In this document: one piece after another, positions 1-6,868 of the stretch | Numbering within the stretch: the first letter of the stretch is position 1 | How the letters are laid out: each line of letters starts with the position of its first letter | Source: a virus | Length of the DNA: 43,762 nt | Virus record (IMG/VR): IMGVR_UViG_3300031198_000003 | Coordinates: 1 to 43,762 of that record | Reading direction: 5' to 3' (one strand) | Translations under genes and position numbers: made by a program | The notes under the pieces: model-generated | The model's database searches: none | What the model was told of the DNA's origin: nothing | What the model saw: the letters and a program-made list of their open reading frames with translations, nothing else

Positions 1-44
1 CCTCCCCCCTCCCTTTAAATCCTCCTACACCCACAACGATAAGA

Positions 45-284
45 CTATGCGTCTACTGCGACCTTGCGGTAGATGCCGAGAACATTCTCGGTTACAATCT
101 CATCAATCGCTTCTTCAATAGCAAGACTCTGATCGGCTTCAGACAAATCATCTGAAGTGTTGACGATCCTTGCCAGGAAGCTAGGTGTGTTGTAGCCAGC
201 GGCCCTATCAAACTGATACCACTCATCAAACTGAGTGAAAGGATTGAATGGGTTGTCCACTGTTGTTAGCATGTGTTCTGCCAT
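45..284 (-). CDS. small conserved phage protein, function unknown
   Basis: This is a 79-residue acidic soluble protein with no membrane segment. It has an aromatic N-terminal part (NPFNPFTQFDEWYQFD) and a helical C-terminal half rich in Glu, Asp and Ile. The ATG start is well supported by an AAGGAGG site six bases upstream. It lies just downstream of the putative RNA polymerase gene with a 9-base gap, so it is probably co-transcribed and co-translated with it. From memory, similar short proteins occur in other Gram-positive phages, but I cannot assign a function. A partner or regulator of the neighbouring polymerase is a guess from position only. After its stop codon only about 44 pyrimidine-rich plus-strand bases remain in the window. 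Confidence 0.8.
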   Translation of the reverse strand: MAEHMLTTVDNPFNPFTQFDEWYQFDRAAGYNTPSFLARIVNTSDDLSEADQSLAIEEAIDEIVTENVLGIYRKVAVDA

Positions 285-293
285 GTGTCCTCC

Positions 294-2963
294 TTACTCA
301 GCTATGCTGGTCTTCAGAGTGGTCAGTGATACACCAAGGGCCTCAGCTACTTCTGCCTGGGTGTAGCCTGATCTAAGCATGGCTTCTGCTCTGTTCTTCT
401 TAGCAGAAGTCATAGTCAACCGAGTCTTTGGTGTTGCAAGATGCTTAACTACGTCAAGATCTGAGTTGTTCAGAATCTGACTGAGTTTGTTACTACTGAT
501 TGCCCCTGCCTGGATGGCTGCCCACTCGGCACTTGTAATCTCGATGCGTTGTTTAGAGGCGCCGGTTCTGATGCGGGCCTCGGTCAATGCCAAACCTTTG
601 ATCTTCTTAAGTTCAGAAGCTTCCATGTTAGGGTTGGCTTGCCGCTTTTGGGAGACTATGGCGTTTGCTACGAGCTGGGCGTTTCTTTCTAAGGGTGCGT
701 TTCTAAGGGCGAGGTTCAACTTGGCGTTGAGGGAGGCCACTTCATTTGAGTAGGCGGTCTTTGCAGAAGGTGACCATGTGGCGTCCTTTGTGTTGACCAT
801 GGTCTTACGTGCTTCATTGGCCAGGTTCTTCAACTTGTTAGAGTGATCAGCGTACACCTTCTCTATGGGGGTACCAGAAGAGAGGGTGCCTGCATCATCA
901 GTCTCAGCTAGCTTAGTAGACCTGACTGTCTTAAAGACTGTCTTCCCATTAGCATCAACAAAGCTTTCGCCTGTGTTGACAAAGACTTTCTTTCCAGTAA
1001 GGGGGTCAATCGCTCCACCTTCTCGAGCAGACCGAGCCTTCCTATCTAGAACGTCAGTCCTTGAAGTGGCCCTAGAGATCAGAGTCTTAGCTCCACCTTG
1101 CTTCCTACCTTGGTACTTCTCCATCAACTGAGAGATGCCATTGTCGACGGCCGACTGCTTGTAGTTCAGGTTGTGCTTCTCTGCATCGATGACAACCATG
1201 GAGTGCCGAACTGCTCGAGCAAGCTCGGCTGCGTTAGCTCCTTGAATCGTCATGTCTGTGATGAGATTAGAAACCAACCCCATCTGAGTACCCTTGGTAC
1301 GAGCACTCATCTTAGGCATTCCGTCGTAAGCGGGATAGCTAGCTTTGGGATCGAATCCCTTCAGACCAGCCAGAGCAGGAGCAGTCTTTACCTGTCCTTT
1401 ATCGTTCGGGATGACAAGAACTGTGTCGCCGTCGAAGTCGGCTCCGGACAGACGCTCTGCTACCTTGCTGTGGATACCGACGGCATCCTTGGCATTACCC
1501 AGAATCTTACGTGCTTCTGGATGACGATTGTTCACTGTGAGTTCAGGGATCTCGAAGATGCCACCATGAGGATAGCGAACTAGTGCTACTCGTTCGCCGT
1601 TCTTGTAGTTGGGAGCATAGATCTCAGTATCCTTCATCGAGTTGATGGGGAGGATCACATGAGACATCTGTCGAGGGAGTGCAGCTGCCTTCAAGTGCAC
1701 AGCTGAGGAGTCAGCACTATCGGCGAATCCCTCGAGTAGCTTCTTCTTGACCGTCGGATTGGTCAAGGCCATGATCTCGTCTAGCTCTGCCTTCTTACGT
1801 TCAAACGTCATGTTCAACTGAGTCTTAGCAAGATTGTGATTCTGCTTAGACAGAAACTGAGAAGAAAGGTTTCGGGACCATGTGTCCCAGTCTCCTTCTT
1901 CGTTAACCACGTTCATGACTGAGGTAAGTTTAGTAACGTGTCCCTTTTCGTTACGCTCACCCAGCTGACGAACGACCGCTCCGAAGGGACTGTCTGGATC
2001 ATCAGTCATCTTCTTCATGGCATCTAGCTTGTTGCCTGTGTTGCTCTTGTTTGTGTTGAACATGAGATCCACCCCTACAGGCAGATCATCTTTGTACATC
2101 GCCATACCCTTGAGATAGTGCGTACCGTCAACAGCGATACGAACCTGAGCATAGCGTGCACCACCAAGAGATAGATCACCCTTACCTGGTCGCACATAGA
2201 TCACGCCGTCAGCATCGGCGCCACCTTGCTCAGCGTATCGAACTGCAACACGCTTAGAGGCGATGGACAAAGGTGGAAGAATTCCAGACCAGGATCGACC
2301 ACCATCGTCGGAGTAACCAGAGATCTGGCGGATCTTGTCTTTGTTGGATGCGATGTCTCGATACGTAGTACCAGGAGGGGCAAGAACCTTGACCAGAGTC
2401 TTGTTGTTGGTGCCCAGTTGATCTACCTGGATCGTGTGGACTGCGTACCCTTGTTCACGTAGAAGCGCGACCGCCACCGCAAGCTTCGTACTACTGATAC
2501 CGATGTGGTGTTCCACTCCAGTACCGATGTCGATGAAGCCCTTCTCCGCCACCTGATCTTTGAGCATGTTCGACGTAGTCGTAAGAACGTCAGCTTTGTC
2601 CTTTTGGCCCGGAGCAAGGAGAGCTCGAACCGAAGATTCATTGATGCCCATACGTTGACCGATGGCCAGATTCGAATAGCCCTTGTCCTTGAGACGTTGG
2701 GCCATAGCGATGTCGGCTTGCTTCTGCTCATTCTTGGCGATGGACTTGGCAGCCCGAAGCTGAGTAGTTGTGAACGGATGTTCTGGAGTGCTGAAAGCTT
2801 TGCAGATCTCAGCTTCACTCATTCCCTGCTTCCGAAGGTTCTCGACAGTGTCAAGGAATGTCTTGTTGCGCTCAGCCTGAGTCTCGCCTGAACCCCATGG
2901 ATAACGCCCCGACTTCCGGAGAATCCCATAGTGAGCAAGATAGACAGACTCATCAATGATCAC
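294..2963 (-). CDS. putative single-chain double-psi beta-barrel (YonO/QDE-1/crAss-type) RNA polymerase
   Basis: This 889-residue protein carries DFDGD at residues 509-513 in the context SGADFDGDTVLVI. That is the metal-binding signature of the second double-psi barrel in multisubunit beta' and in single-chain relatives (YonO, QDE-1-like RdRPs, crAss-like phage virion polymerases). About 80 residues later come a G-x-VSN-ITD stretch and IDAEKH (592-597), resembling the AVDxPK region of those enzymes. Residues 95-117 and 863-888 look like helix-turn-helix segments. The N-terminus has HYGILRKSGRYPWGSG (11-26), recalling the HFGxKGMRWG tag of two small structural-region proteins here. The start is GTG with GGAGG upstream; GTGA overlaps the stop of the preceding nuclease gene. 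RNA polymerase activity is inferred from the motif. A non-catalytic barrel or an RNA-dependent enzyme is possible. Confidence 0.7.
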   Translation of the reverse strand: MIIDESVYLAHYGILRKSGRYPWGSGETQAERNKTFLDTVENLRKQGMSEAEICKAFSTPEHPFTTTQLRAAKSIAKNEQKQADIAMAQRLKDKGYSNLAIGQRMGINESSVRALLAPGQKDKADVLTTTSNMLKDQVAEKGFIDIGTGVEHHIGISSTKLAVAVALLREQGYAVHTIQVDQLGTNNKTLVKVLAPPGTTYRDIASNKDKIRQISGYSDDGGRSWSGILPPLSIASKRVAVRYAEQGGADADGVIYVRPGKGDLSLGGARYAQVRIAVDGTHYLKGMAMYKDDLPVGVDLMFNTNKSNTGNKLDAMKKMTDDPDSPFGAVVRQLGERNEKGHVTKLTSVMNVVNEEGDWDTWSRNLSSQFLSKQNHNLAKTQLNMTFERKKAELDEIMALTNPTVKKKLLEGFADSADSSAVHLKAAALPRQMSHVILPINSMKDTEIYAPNYKNGERVALVRYPHGGIFEIPELTVNNRHPEARKILGNAKDAVGIHSKVAERLSGADFDGDTVLVIPNDKGQVKTAPALAGLKGFDPKASYPAYDGMPKMSARTKGTQMGLVSNLITDMTIQGANAAELARAVRHSMVVIDAEKHNLNYKQSAVDNGISQLMEKYQGRKQGGAKTLISRATSRTDVLDRKARSAREGGAIDPLTGKKVFVNTGESFVDANGKTVFKTVRSTKLAETDDAGTLSSGTPIEKVYADHSNKLKNLANEARKTMVNTKDATWSPSAKTAYSNEVASLNAKLNLALRNAPLERNAQLVANAIVSQKRQANPNMEASELKKIKGLALTEARIRTGASKQRIEITSAEWAAIQAGAISSNKLSQILNNSDLDVVKHLATPKTRLTMTSAKKNRAEAMLRSGYTQAEVAEALGVSLTTLKTSIAE

Positions 2964-3541
2964 AGGGCCTCCATCCTTAGTGCGTTGATCCGCTTGTCGA
3001 GGGTGATGATCTTGTCCATGATGTGGAAGATGTCGTCGACGTCAGGGATGAGAACCTGGACCTTGTCGCCTTGGTAGATCCTGAGTTCGATCTCGATGTC
3101 CATAGGACGGAAGCGGTACTCGAGACAGAACAAAGCAGCATAGATCTTGAGCTGCTCCATGGAGGGGCGAGACACGCCGTTTTTCAGATCATGGATGCGA
3201 AGCTTGTTCCTCTTGAATCCACAGGTATCCGCAGTCCCGAAGCAGTTGTCCGAATAGTACAGGATCTGCTCCGACGTCATCCGATACCCGATTGCATCGT
3301 TGACGTAGAGGTTCAGAGTCTTCTCGATCTCGGGAAGCTTAACACCAAGACGGATCAGCTGATGTGCCAGAGCGTGGAGCTCTGTGCCGCGCTGCGCAGC
3401 CACACTAGCGAAGAAGACACGCTGCATCTTGTCTTCGTCGTAGTTCACCCAGTGGTAGTTACTCGGGCTGAGCAAAGCGTGTTTGTTCGCTACCTGCTGA
3501 GGCGAATACTTGTTGAAGTCCACTAAAAACTTCTTCCTCAT
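2960..3541 (-). CDS. RecB/Cas4-like PD-(D/E)XK nuclease
   Basis: This 193-residue protein has the ordered motifs of the RecB/Cas4 exonuclease fold: RGTELHALAH (51-60), GTAD with Asp105, DLK at 118-120, and QxxxY at 130-134. It probably trims or recombines DNA ends during replication; I see no cysteine cluster for the Fe-S site of Cas4. The ATG start at 3541 lies 83 bases inside the preceding nuclease gene. A GTG at 3523, seven codons in, has a better-placed GAGGAAG site and is an alternative start. Its stop overlaps the GTG of the RNA polymerase gene, so the two are translationally coupled. Fold assignment is fairly sure; substrate is not known. Confidence 0.7.
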   Translation of the reverse strand: MRKKFLVDFNKYSPQQVANKHALLSPSNYHWVNYDEDKMQRVFFASVAAQRGTELHALAHQLIRLGVKLPEIEKTLNLYVNDAIGYRMTSEQILYYSDNCFGTADTCGFKRNKLRIHDLKNGVSRPSMEQLKIYAALFCLEYRFRPMDIEIELRIYQGDKVQVLIPDVDDIFHIMDKIITLDKRINALRMEAL

Positions 3542-3785
3542 TTGAAGGGTAGATGAAGGCCGCGAAGGACATCACGTTGAGCAGGTTGACATAGTGCCGT
3601 TGATTCGGCTGCTCTGTCGCGTCCTTCGAGATCTTCACTTCAAGCATTGCCCACTTGTCCCTGAAGAGGATCAACAGATCTGGCACTCCCTGCATGTAGC
3701 TCGAGTCATTCTTCAGAATGAAACAGCCAGGGAACTCACGCCGAGCTCTCACGATCAAATGAGATTGGTATGTGCTTTCTCGCAT
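3459..3785 (-). CDS. VRR-NUC-like nuclease
   Basis: This 108-residue protein has a compact PD-(D/E)XK core: GVPDLLIL with Pro35-Asp36, then LEVK with Glu49 and Lys51, and an alpha-helix containing Q-P-N-Q. That layout matches stand-alone VRR-NUC domain proteins of phages, a family of structure-specific or Holliday-junction-type nucleases. The start was set at ATG 3785 because GGAAGGAGG lies just upstream; a TTG five codons earlier would sit inside the ribosome site. The 3' end overlaps the next nuclease gene by 83 bases in another frame. It is likely used in recombination-dependent replication or in clearing branched DNA before packaging (inference). Confidence 0.7.
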   Translation of the reverse strand: MRESTYQSHLIVRARREFPGCFILKNDSSYMQGVPDLLILFRDKWAMLEVKISKDATEQPNQRHYVNLLNVMSFAAFIYPSNEEEVFSGLQQVFASAGSEQTRFAQPE

Positions 3786-3810
3786 CGATCCTCCTTCCAA
3801 AACTGAGAGG

Positions 3811-3860
3811 CGTATTCTACTCCTTCTATTATAACCTGCGAATAGAAAGCGAGGTATTAC
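3811..3860 (-). promoter_or_regulatory. candidate promoter before nuclease-RNA polymerase operon
   Basis: On the minus strand a perfect TATAAT (3828-3833) sits about 40 bases upstream of the VRR-NUC start, in the only gap between the HNH gene and this operon. TTCGCA is also present but only two bases before the -10, unlike the repeated promoters elsewhere in this genome, where it is about 14 bases away. No clear -35 is visible. It would drive the two nucleases, the RNA polymerase and the small terminal gene. Confidence 0.4.
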
Positions 3861-3863
3861 TCT

Positions 3864-4361
3864 TTATCGTAACAAACGGAACAGTTGTCCGTTTGGGAAG
3901 ACTCCTCTCTGGTTCACAAGATCTTGGACGATGTCTCGCTCGAGTAATCCATACCTACGGATGACTGGGCGAGAACCTTCAAAGATCTCTCCAGTGTCGA
4001 TCTCCTCGAGGGGATCATCGATAAGATACCTATTGTGGTCGAACTGGCGATGGTAAGAGAGAGCGAACCACCTAGGACGCCACATCAGGTTCTTGACGAA
4101 GATGTGATCACGATTTCCGTTGAGATGGATGGGGGTGTTAAAGATTTCGGTAAAACCGGGGAGAAAGAAATGCGCTACCAATCGGTTGACTTGGAGAGTG
4201 ACCCGTTCTCTTTGATCCGTGATCAGTGACACCTTTAGGAAACCTTGTTGGTTCTTAGAGAGGCTCATCATTCGATCAGTGTCTTTGTTGTAGACCCGAC
4301 CGAAACTGCTGACTGAGTACGCCGAACAGCGATGCATTGCTAAATCATGCCATTGCTCCAT
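3864..4361 (-). CDS. HNH endonuclease with NUMOD4-like N-terminus
   Basis: This 165-residue protein begins with a W-x8-YSVSSFGRVYN segment typical of NUMOD4, the DNA-binding module of homing-type HNH enzymes. It then has a basic beta-strand region and an HLNGNRDHIFVKNLMW core that matches the HNH pattern H-x-N-x(8)-NL-x-W. The ATG has an AGAGGTG site upstream. It is flanked on both sides by non-coding DNA, which fits a mobile intron-less homing endonuclease. It stands alone between the replication cluster and the nuclease-polymerase operon. The family call is fairly sure. Whether it is a selfish element or works in packaging or host DNA cutting cannot be told from sequence. Confidence 0.7.
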   Translation of the reverse strand: MEQWHDLAMHRCSAYSVSSFGRVYNKDTDRMMSLSKNQQGFLKVSLITDQRERVTLQVNRLVAHFFLPGFTEIFNTPIHLNGNRDHIFVKNLMWRPRWFALSYHRQFDHNRYLIDDPLEEIDTGEIFEGSRPVIRRYGLLERDIVQDLVNQRGVFPNGQLFRLLR

Positions 4362-4375
4362 GAATCACCTCTTGT

Positions 4376-4690
4376 CATGAATCTGCCAAAAACCAAAAAT
4401 TTTGCTAAAAACTTTTCTAGATTAACAGAGTTAATACTCATAATAAGAGTATTAACTTTGATTACTAGGGATAGTTTTAGCGTTAGATTTGGCAGATTTG
4501 GCAGATTGGGTCCATCAAATGTCCGTTTTGTACACTTCGTCCCAAATCAGTTTCTACAAGGCCATGTCCCTAATGTCCGATTTATACCACCTTGCCCCGA
4601 TTGGTCACAGGTATGTCCTATTTTGATCCTATTTGTCCCACTCTCGCCCCGAATAGTACCTATTTATCCCTATTTGTCCTGAAATGACCC
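4376..4690. other. AT-rich intergenic region with palindrome and iteron-like repeats; candidate replication origin
   Basis: This is the largest non-coding gap in the left half. It holds a perfect 11-base inverted repeat (4429-4439 and 4447-4457, loop ATAATAA). It also has TTTGGCAGA twice in tandem near 4488-4506 with an inverted copy at 4382-4390. A series of (A/T)TGTCC-type repeats falls near 4519, 4564, 4573, 4614, 4633, 4662 and 4673, the last two being TATTTATCCC and TATTTGTCCT in tandem. Iterons, AT-rich DNA and a palindrome next to a helicase gene suggest an origin or regulator-binding region. The last repeats overlap the 3' end of the helicase gene. Confidence 0.4.
4429..4457. repeat. 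perfect 11-bp palindrome in candidate origin
   Basis: The arms AGTTAATACTC and GAGTATTAACT are exact reverse complements separated by ATAATAA. No U-run follows directly on either strand, so it reads better as an operator or origin hairpin than as a terminator. Confidence 0.7.
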
Positions 4691-5832
4691 TCGTTAAAGC
4701 TCCTTTTGTTCTTCAGGCATCTCGAGATAGCTTGGTCAATCATCGAATCTGACTTCAAAACATAGTAGTGAAGATCGGTGTACAAAGTGTTCAACCGGTC
4801 GATCCGTCCGAAGGCTTGGTGCCAGTTCTTGTACGAGTACGGCAAACTATAGAACAATGTGGTGTCAGTCTCCACACAGTTCCACCCTTCGGCGCCGGCC
4901 TGGTACTGCACAAGGTAGATCCACTTCTCACAAATAGGGATTGGCTGATGATTATGGCCATTCCATTCCGCAAAAGAAGCAAGATTCCCCAGCGATCGGA
5001 GCAATTCCAGCTCGTAGTCGAAGTTGTAGAAAACAATTATACGGTTGTGTTCCGCCATAAGAGTTTTCACAACATGCAACCTCGACGCATCCGAGTTCAC
5101 AGTTTTTCGCATCACCGAGAACAATTCGGCCACATCTCGGAGAGGCCGATTCTCGTAGACATTCCATCGTTCTTTCACCACCTTCTCAAAGAGCTCTTTG
5201 TCGTAGTCCACCGCTACATCATGTACATGCCGTACTGTGTGCGATTGATACGGCATCTCCACCAATAGCTGATTCCGCAGTCTTACAAGTCTTCCGACGT
5301 TGACGTATCGATCGACTTTGGGGAATTTGGCGAAGGTATTGTATACGACATGTTCCCGCTTGAATTCCGTGCGGTTCTTGTAGAATCCGTTGGCCACGAA
5401 TACAGGAATGTAATCCAACCAGGTGTCTCCGGGGGTAGCGGAGAGTAGGATCCACCGGTTGGTCTTAGCGATCCGAATGAATACCGAACTCCATTCCCCA
5501 CTGCCAACCAACCTTTGTTCGTCAAAGATGAAGAAGGCACCTTGAATGTCCCGATACTTTCCGATGTTGTTCCAGGAGTCCACGGTGAGGGCGCCGGCGA
5601 CCGTGGCATCGAGATGCTTCCCAATCCCGAATTTTGCAAACTCCTTCTCCCAATCGAGAGAATCGCGTTTCTTCGCAGTTGTGATGACATATACATCAGC
5701 GTCTGCTTCCTTCTTCATGTAGTACGCAGCTGCAGTTAGAGACTTCCCCGTCCCTACACCACCCCACAAGATCTTGCCATTGTCGAGATCTTCAATGGCT
5801 TGTTTCTGGTGGGGGTACAATTCAACTACCAC
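4660..5832 (-). CDS. SF2 DEAD/SNF2-like DNA helicase
   Basis: This 390-residue protein has all main superfamily 2 helicase motifs: a Q-motif-like YPHQKQAI, Walker A GGVGTGKS (24-31), Walker B DEQR (104-107), SATP (131-134), [10 protein letters not shown] as motif V and [10 protein letters not shown] as motif VI. Phage members of this group unwind or remodel branched DNA in replication and recombination. GTG at 5832 was chosen as start because GGGAGG lies just upstream. The spacing is only three bases, and a TTG four codons later is an alternative. The last codons run into the repeat region of the candidate origin. A strong terminator lies upstream of it, so it probably needs its own promoter or read-through. 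Confidence 0.85.
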   Translation of the reverse strand: MVVELYPHQKQAIEDLDNGKILWGGVGTGKSLTAAAYYMKKEADADVYVITTAKKRDSLDWEKEFAKFGIGKHLDATVAGALTVDSWNNIGKYRDIQGAFFIFDEQRLVGSGEWSSVFIRIAKTNRWILLSATPGDTWLDYIPVFVANGFYKNRTEFKREHVVYNTFAKFPKVDRYVNVGRLVRLRNQLLVEMPYQSHTVRHVHDVAVDYDKELFEKVVKERWNVYENRPLRDVAELFSVMRKTVNSDASRLHVVKTLMAEHNRIIVFYNFDYELELLRSLGNLASFAEWNGHNHQPIPICEKWIYLVQYQAGAEGWNCVETDTTLFYSLPYSYKNWHQAFGRIDRLNTLYTDLHYYVLKSDSMIDQAISRCLKNKRSFNEGHFRTNRDK

Positions 5833-5849
5833 GCGCCTCCCTTCAAGTA

Positions 5850-5876
5850 AAAACAAGACGCCGTGTTAAGGCGCCC
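5850..5876 (-). terminator. rho-independent terminator after the 81-aa gene
   Basis: Minus-strand hairpin GGCGCC-TTAACAC-GGCGTC (one G-U pair) followed by TTGTTTTT, just before the helicase start. Confidence 0.65.
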
Positions 5877-5886
5877 TGCTTTAGAG

Positions 5887-6132
5887 TTAGATCGTTCGGA
5901 AGTCATCTCCAATTTCATCTGCGTACGTCTCGTACACGTCCTCGAGGTGGTGCTTGGTCATCACGCGATAGCGCTGCATCATGGTGGTGTCCGCGACGAA
6001 GTAGAAGTCGATGACGGCCTGTTCGGCCAACACGAGCTCTTCTTCGATCCACGGCTTGTCCACCACTGCAGGATATGCAGTGACGATCTTCGGCAGGTTC
6101 TCTCGAGTGAACTTGATCGCACGAATGGTCAT
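5887..6132 (-). CDS. hypothetical phage protein (81 aa)
   Basis: This is a small soluble acidic protein with no recognised domain and no membrane segment. It starts MTIRAIKFTRENLPKIV, reminiscent of small phage proteins that begin with a short beta-strand and a 'PKIV' helix. The ATG at 6132 was chosen over upstream codons because GAAAGGA lies seven bases before it. The gene has its own copy of the repeated promoter-leader upstream and a terminator right after its stop, so it appears to be a single-gene transcription unit. Function unknown. Confidence 0.75.
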   Translation of the reverse strand: MTIRAIKFTRENLPKIVTAYPAVVDKPWIEEELVLAEQAVIDFYFVADTTMMQRYRVMTKHHLEDVYETYADEIGDDFRTI

Positions 6133-6140
6133 GGCGGTGT

Positions 6141-6184
6141 CCTTTCGTAAGGGGTCTCTATTATAGGCCATGTTTCTCGCGCGA
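6141..6184 (-). promoter_or_regulatory. repeated promoter-leader module, copy 1
   Basis: Minus strand: TCGCGC, about 13 bases, TATAAT (6160-6165), then AGAGACCCCTTACGAAAGGA, which contains the ribosome site of the 81-aa gene. It matches the module found at seven places between 16.6 and 20.7 kb. Confidence 0.6.
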
Positions 6185-6194
6185 GTAAAAACAT

Positions 6195-6233
6195 AAGAGA
6201 GGTAGGAGCCCCGGATGGACCCCTACCTCTCTT
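6195..6233 (-). terminator. strong rho-independent terminator
   Basis: A perfect 12-bp stem AAGAGAGGTAGG / CCTACCTCTCTT with a 15-base loop is followed on the minus strand by ATGTTTTTAC. It closes the operon that ends with the lipoprotein gene and lies just upstream of promoter copy 1. Confidence 0.85.
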
Positions 6234-6267
6234 GGAACGGTGGCTCTCGCCGGCCGAGCTCATTCAG

Positions 6268-6297
6268 TTACACCTGTGTTGACGGCTGTCTGTCCAT
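6268..6297 (-). other. possible mini-ORF (9 codons) with a strong ribosome site
   Basis: GGGAGGTGATCTC is followed by ATG and a nine-codon frame ending in TAA, between the lipoprotein stop and the terminator. The ribosome site is too good to ignore, but the peptide is tiny. It may be a decayed gene or chance. Confidence 0.25.
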
Positions 6298-6311
6298 GAG
6301 ATCACCTCCCT

Positions 6312-6794
6312 TCATCGAGCCGTGTTGAAGCTGGTCTTGATCTTCCAGGAGCCGGAGATGTACAGCGTCTTTCGGTTGGCTGGCCCATCTGAGATGTACA
6401 ACATCCCTTGCTGGGAACCGGTCTTTGAAGGTTTGAACGAGATGTCCAGCACTACCTTGTGGCCGCTGTCGTAACCCACAACATAATGAACCTTCGTGTT
6501 CGCCGACGGCTCGTTGTGTTCTCCGTACTCGCCTGTCGTTTTGTCTCGAGCCCCGGTAAAGAGCTCAATCGGCTGGAAACCATCCTCGACGCAGCCGTAG
6601 ATAGTGACGTAGCGCTTCTGGTCGAGATTCGGCTTGTCCGGAGGGACCTCATTGGGGTCGCACTGCTTGGGCTTACCAGCTGTGGTTTTGGCGGGGGCAG
6701 GAAACGGATCGCCCTTGGATGGACCCTCCGGTTCACAAGCCAACCCCGTCAGAAGCGCGAATACTGCCAGGACGATGATGATTGTCTGTCGCAT
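6312..6794 (-). CDS. putative secreted lipoprotein
   Basis: This 160-residue protein starts MRQTIIIVLAVFALLTGLAC: a positively charged N-terminus, a hydrophobic core and a Cys at residue 20 in a lipobox-like setting (GLAC, not a perfect L-x-G-C). A Pro/Lys-rich linker follows, then a beta-rich domain with paired cysteines (QCDPNE, YGCVE). It probably sits on the outer face of the host membrane. Such phage lipoproteins often block superinfection, which is an inference here. The ATG overlaps the stop of the 24-residue gene before it (TGATG), so translation is coupled. It is the last gene of its operon, before the terminator at 6195-6233. Confidence 0.65.
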   Translation of the reverse strand: MRQTIIIVLAVFALLTGLACEPEGPSKGDPFPAPAKTTAGKPKQCDPNEVPPDKPNLDQKRYVTIYGCVEDGFQPIELFTGARDKTTGEYGEHNEPSANTKVHYVVGYDSGHKVVLDISFKPSKTGSQQGMLYISDGPANRKTLYISGSWKIKTSFNTAR

Positions 6795-6868
6795 CAGTGG
6801 TTCGCCCACGACCAGGCGACGACGAACGCGACAGCCACGACGAAGAGGAACCACCCGACGCCGCGCAT
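6794..6868 (-). CDS. 24-residue single-pass membrane peptide
   Basis: The peptide MRGVGWFLFVVAVAFVVAWSWANH is almost entirely one hydrophobic segment flanked by Arg and a polar tail. Its start overlaps the stop of the 164-aa gene and its stop overlaps the start of the lipoprotein gene, both as TGATG. That double coupling is the main reason to call it a real gene. It could be a small lysis or exclusion helper for the lipoprotein; there is no direct evidence. Confidence 0.55.
   Translation of the reverse strand: MRGVGWFLFVVAVAFVVAWSWANH

Noticed and set aside
4429-4457. Palindrome as a transcription terminator
   Set aside because: No U-run follows the stem on either strand and the stem is AT-rich; an operator or origin role fits better.
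4347-4682. 111-codon plus-strand frame in the candidate origin
   Set aside because: Its repeated VP and FV residues simply reflect the TGTCC-type DNA repeats; no ribosome site was seen.
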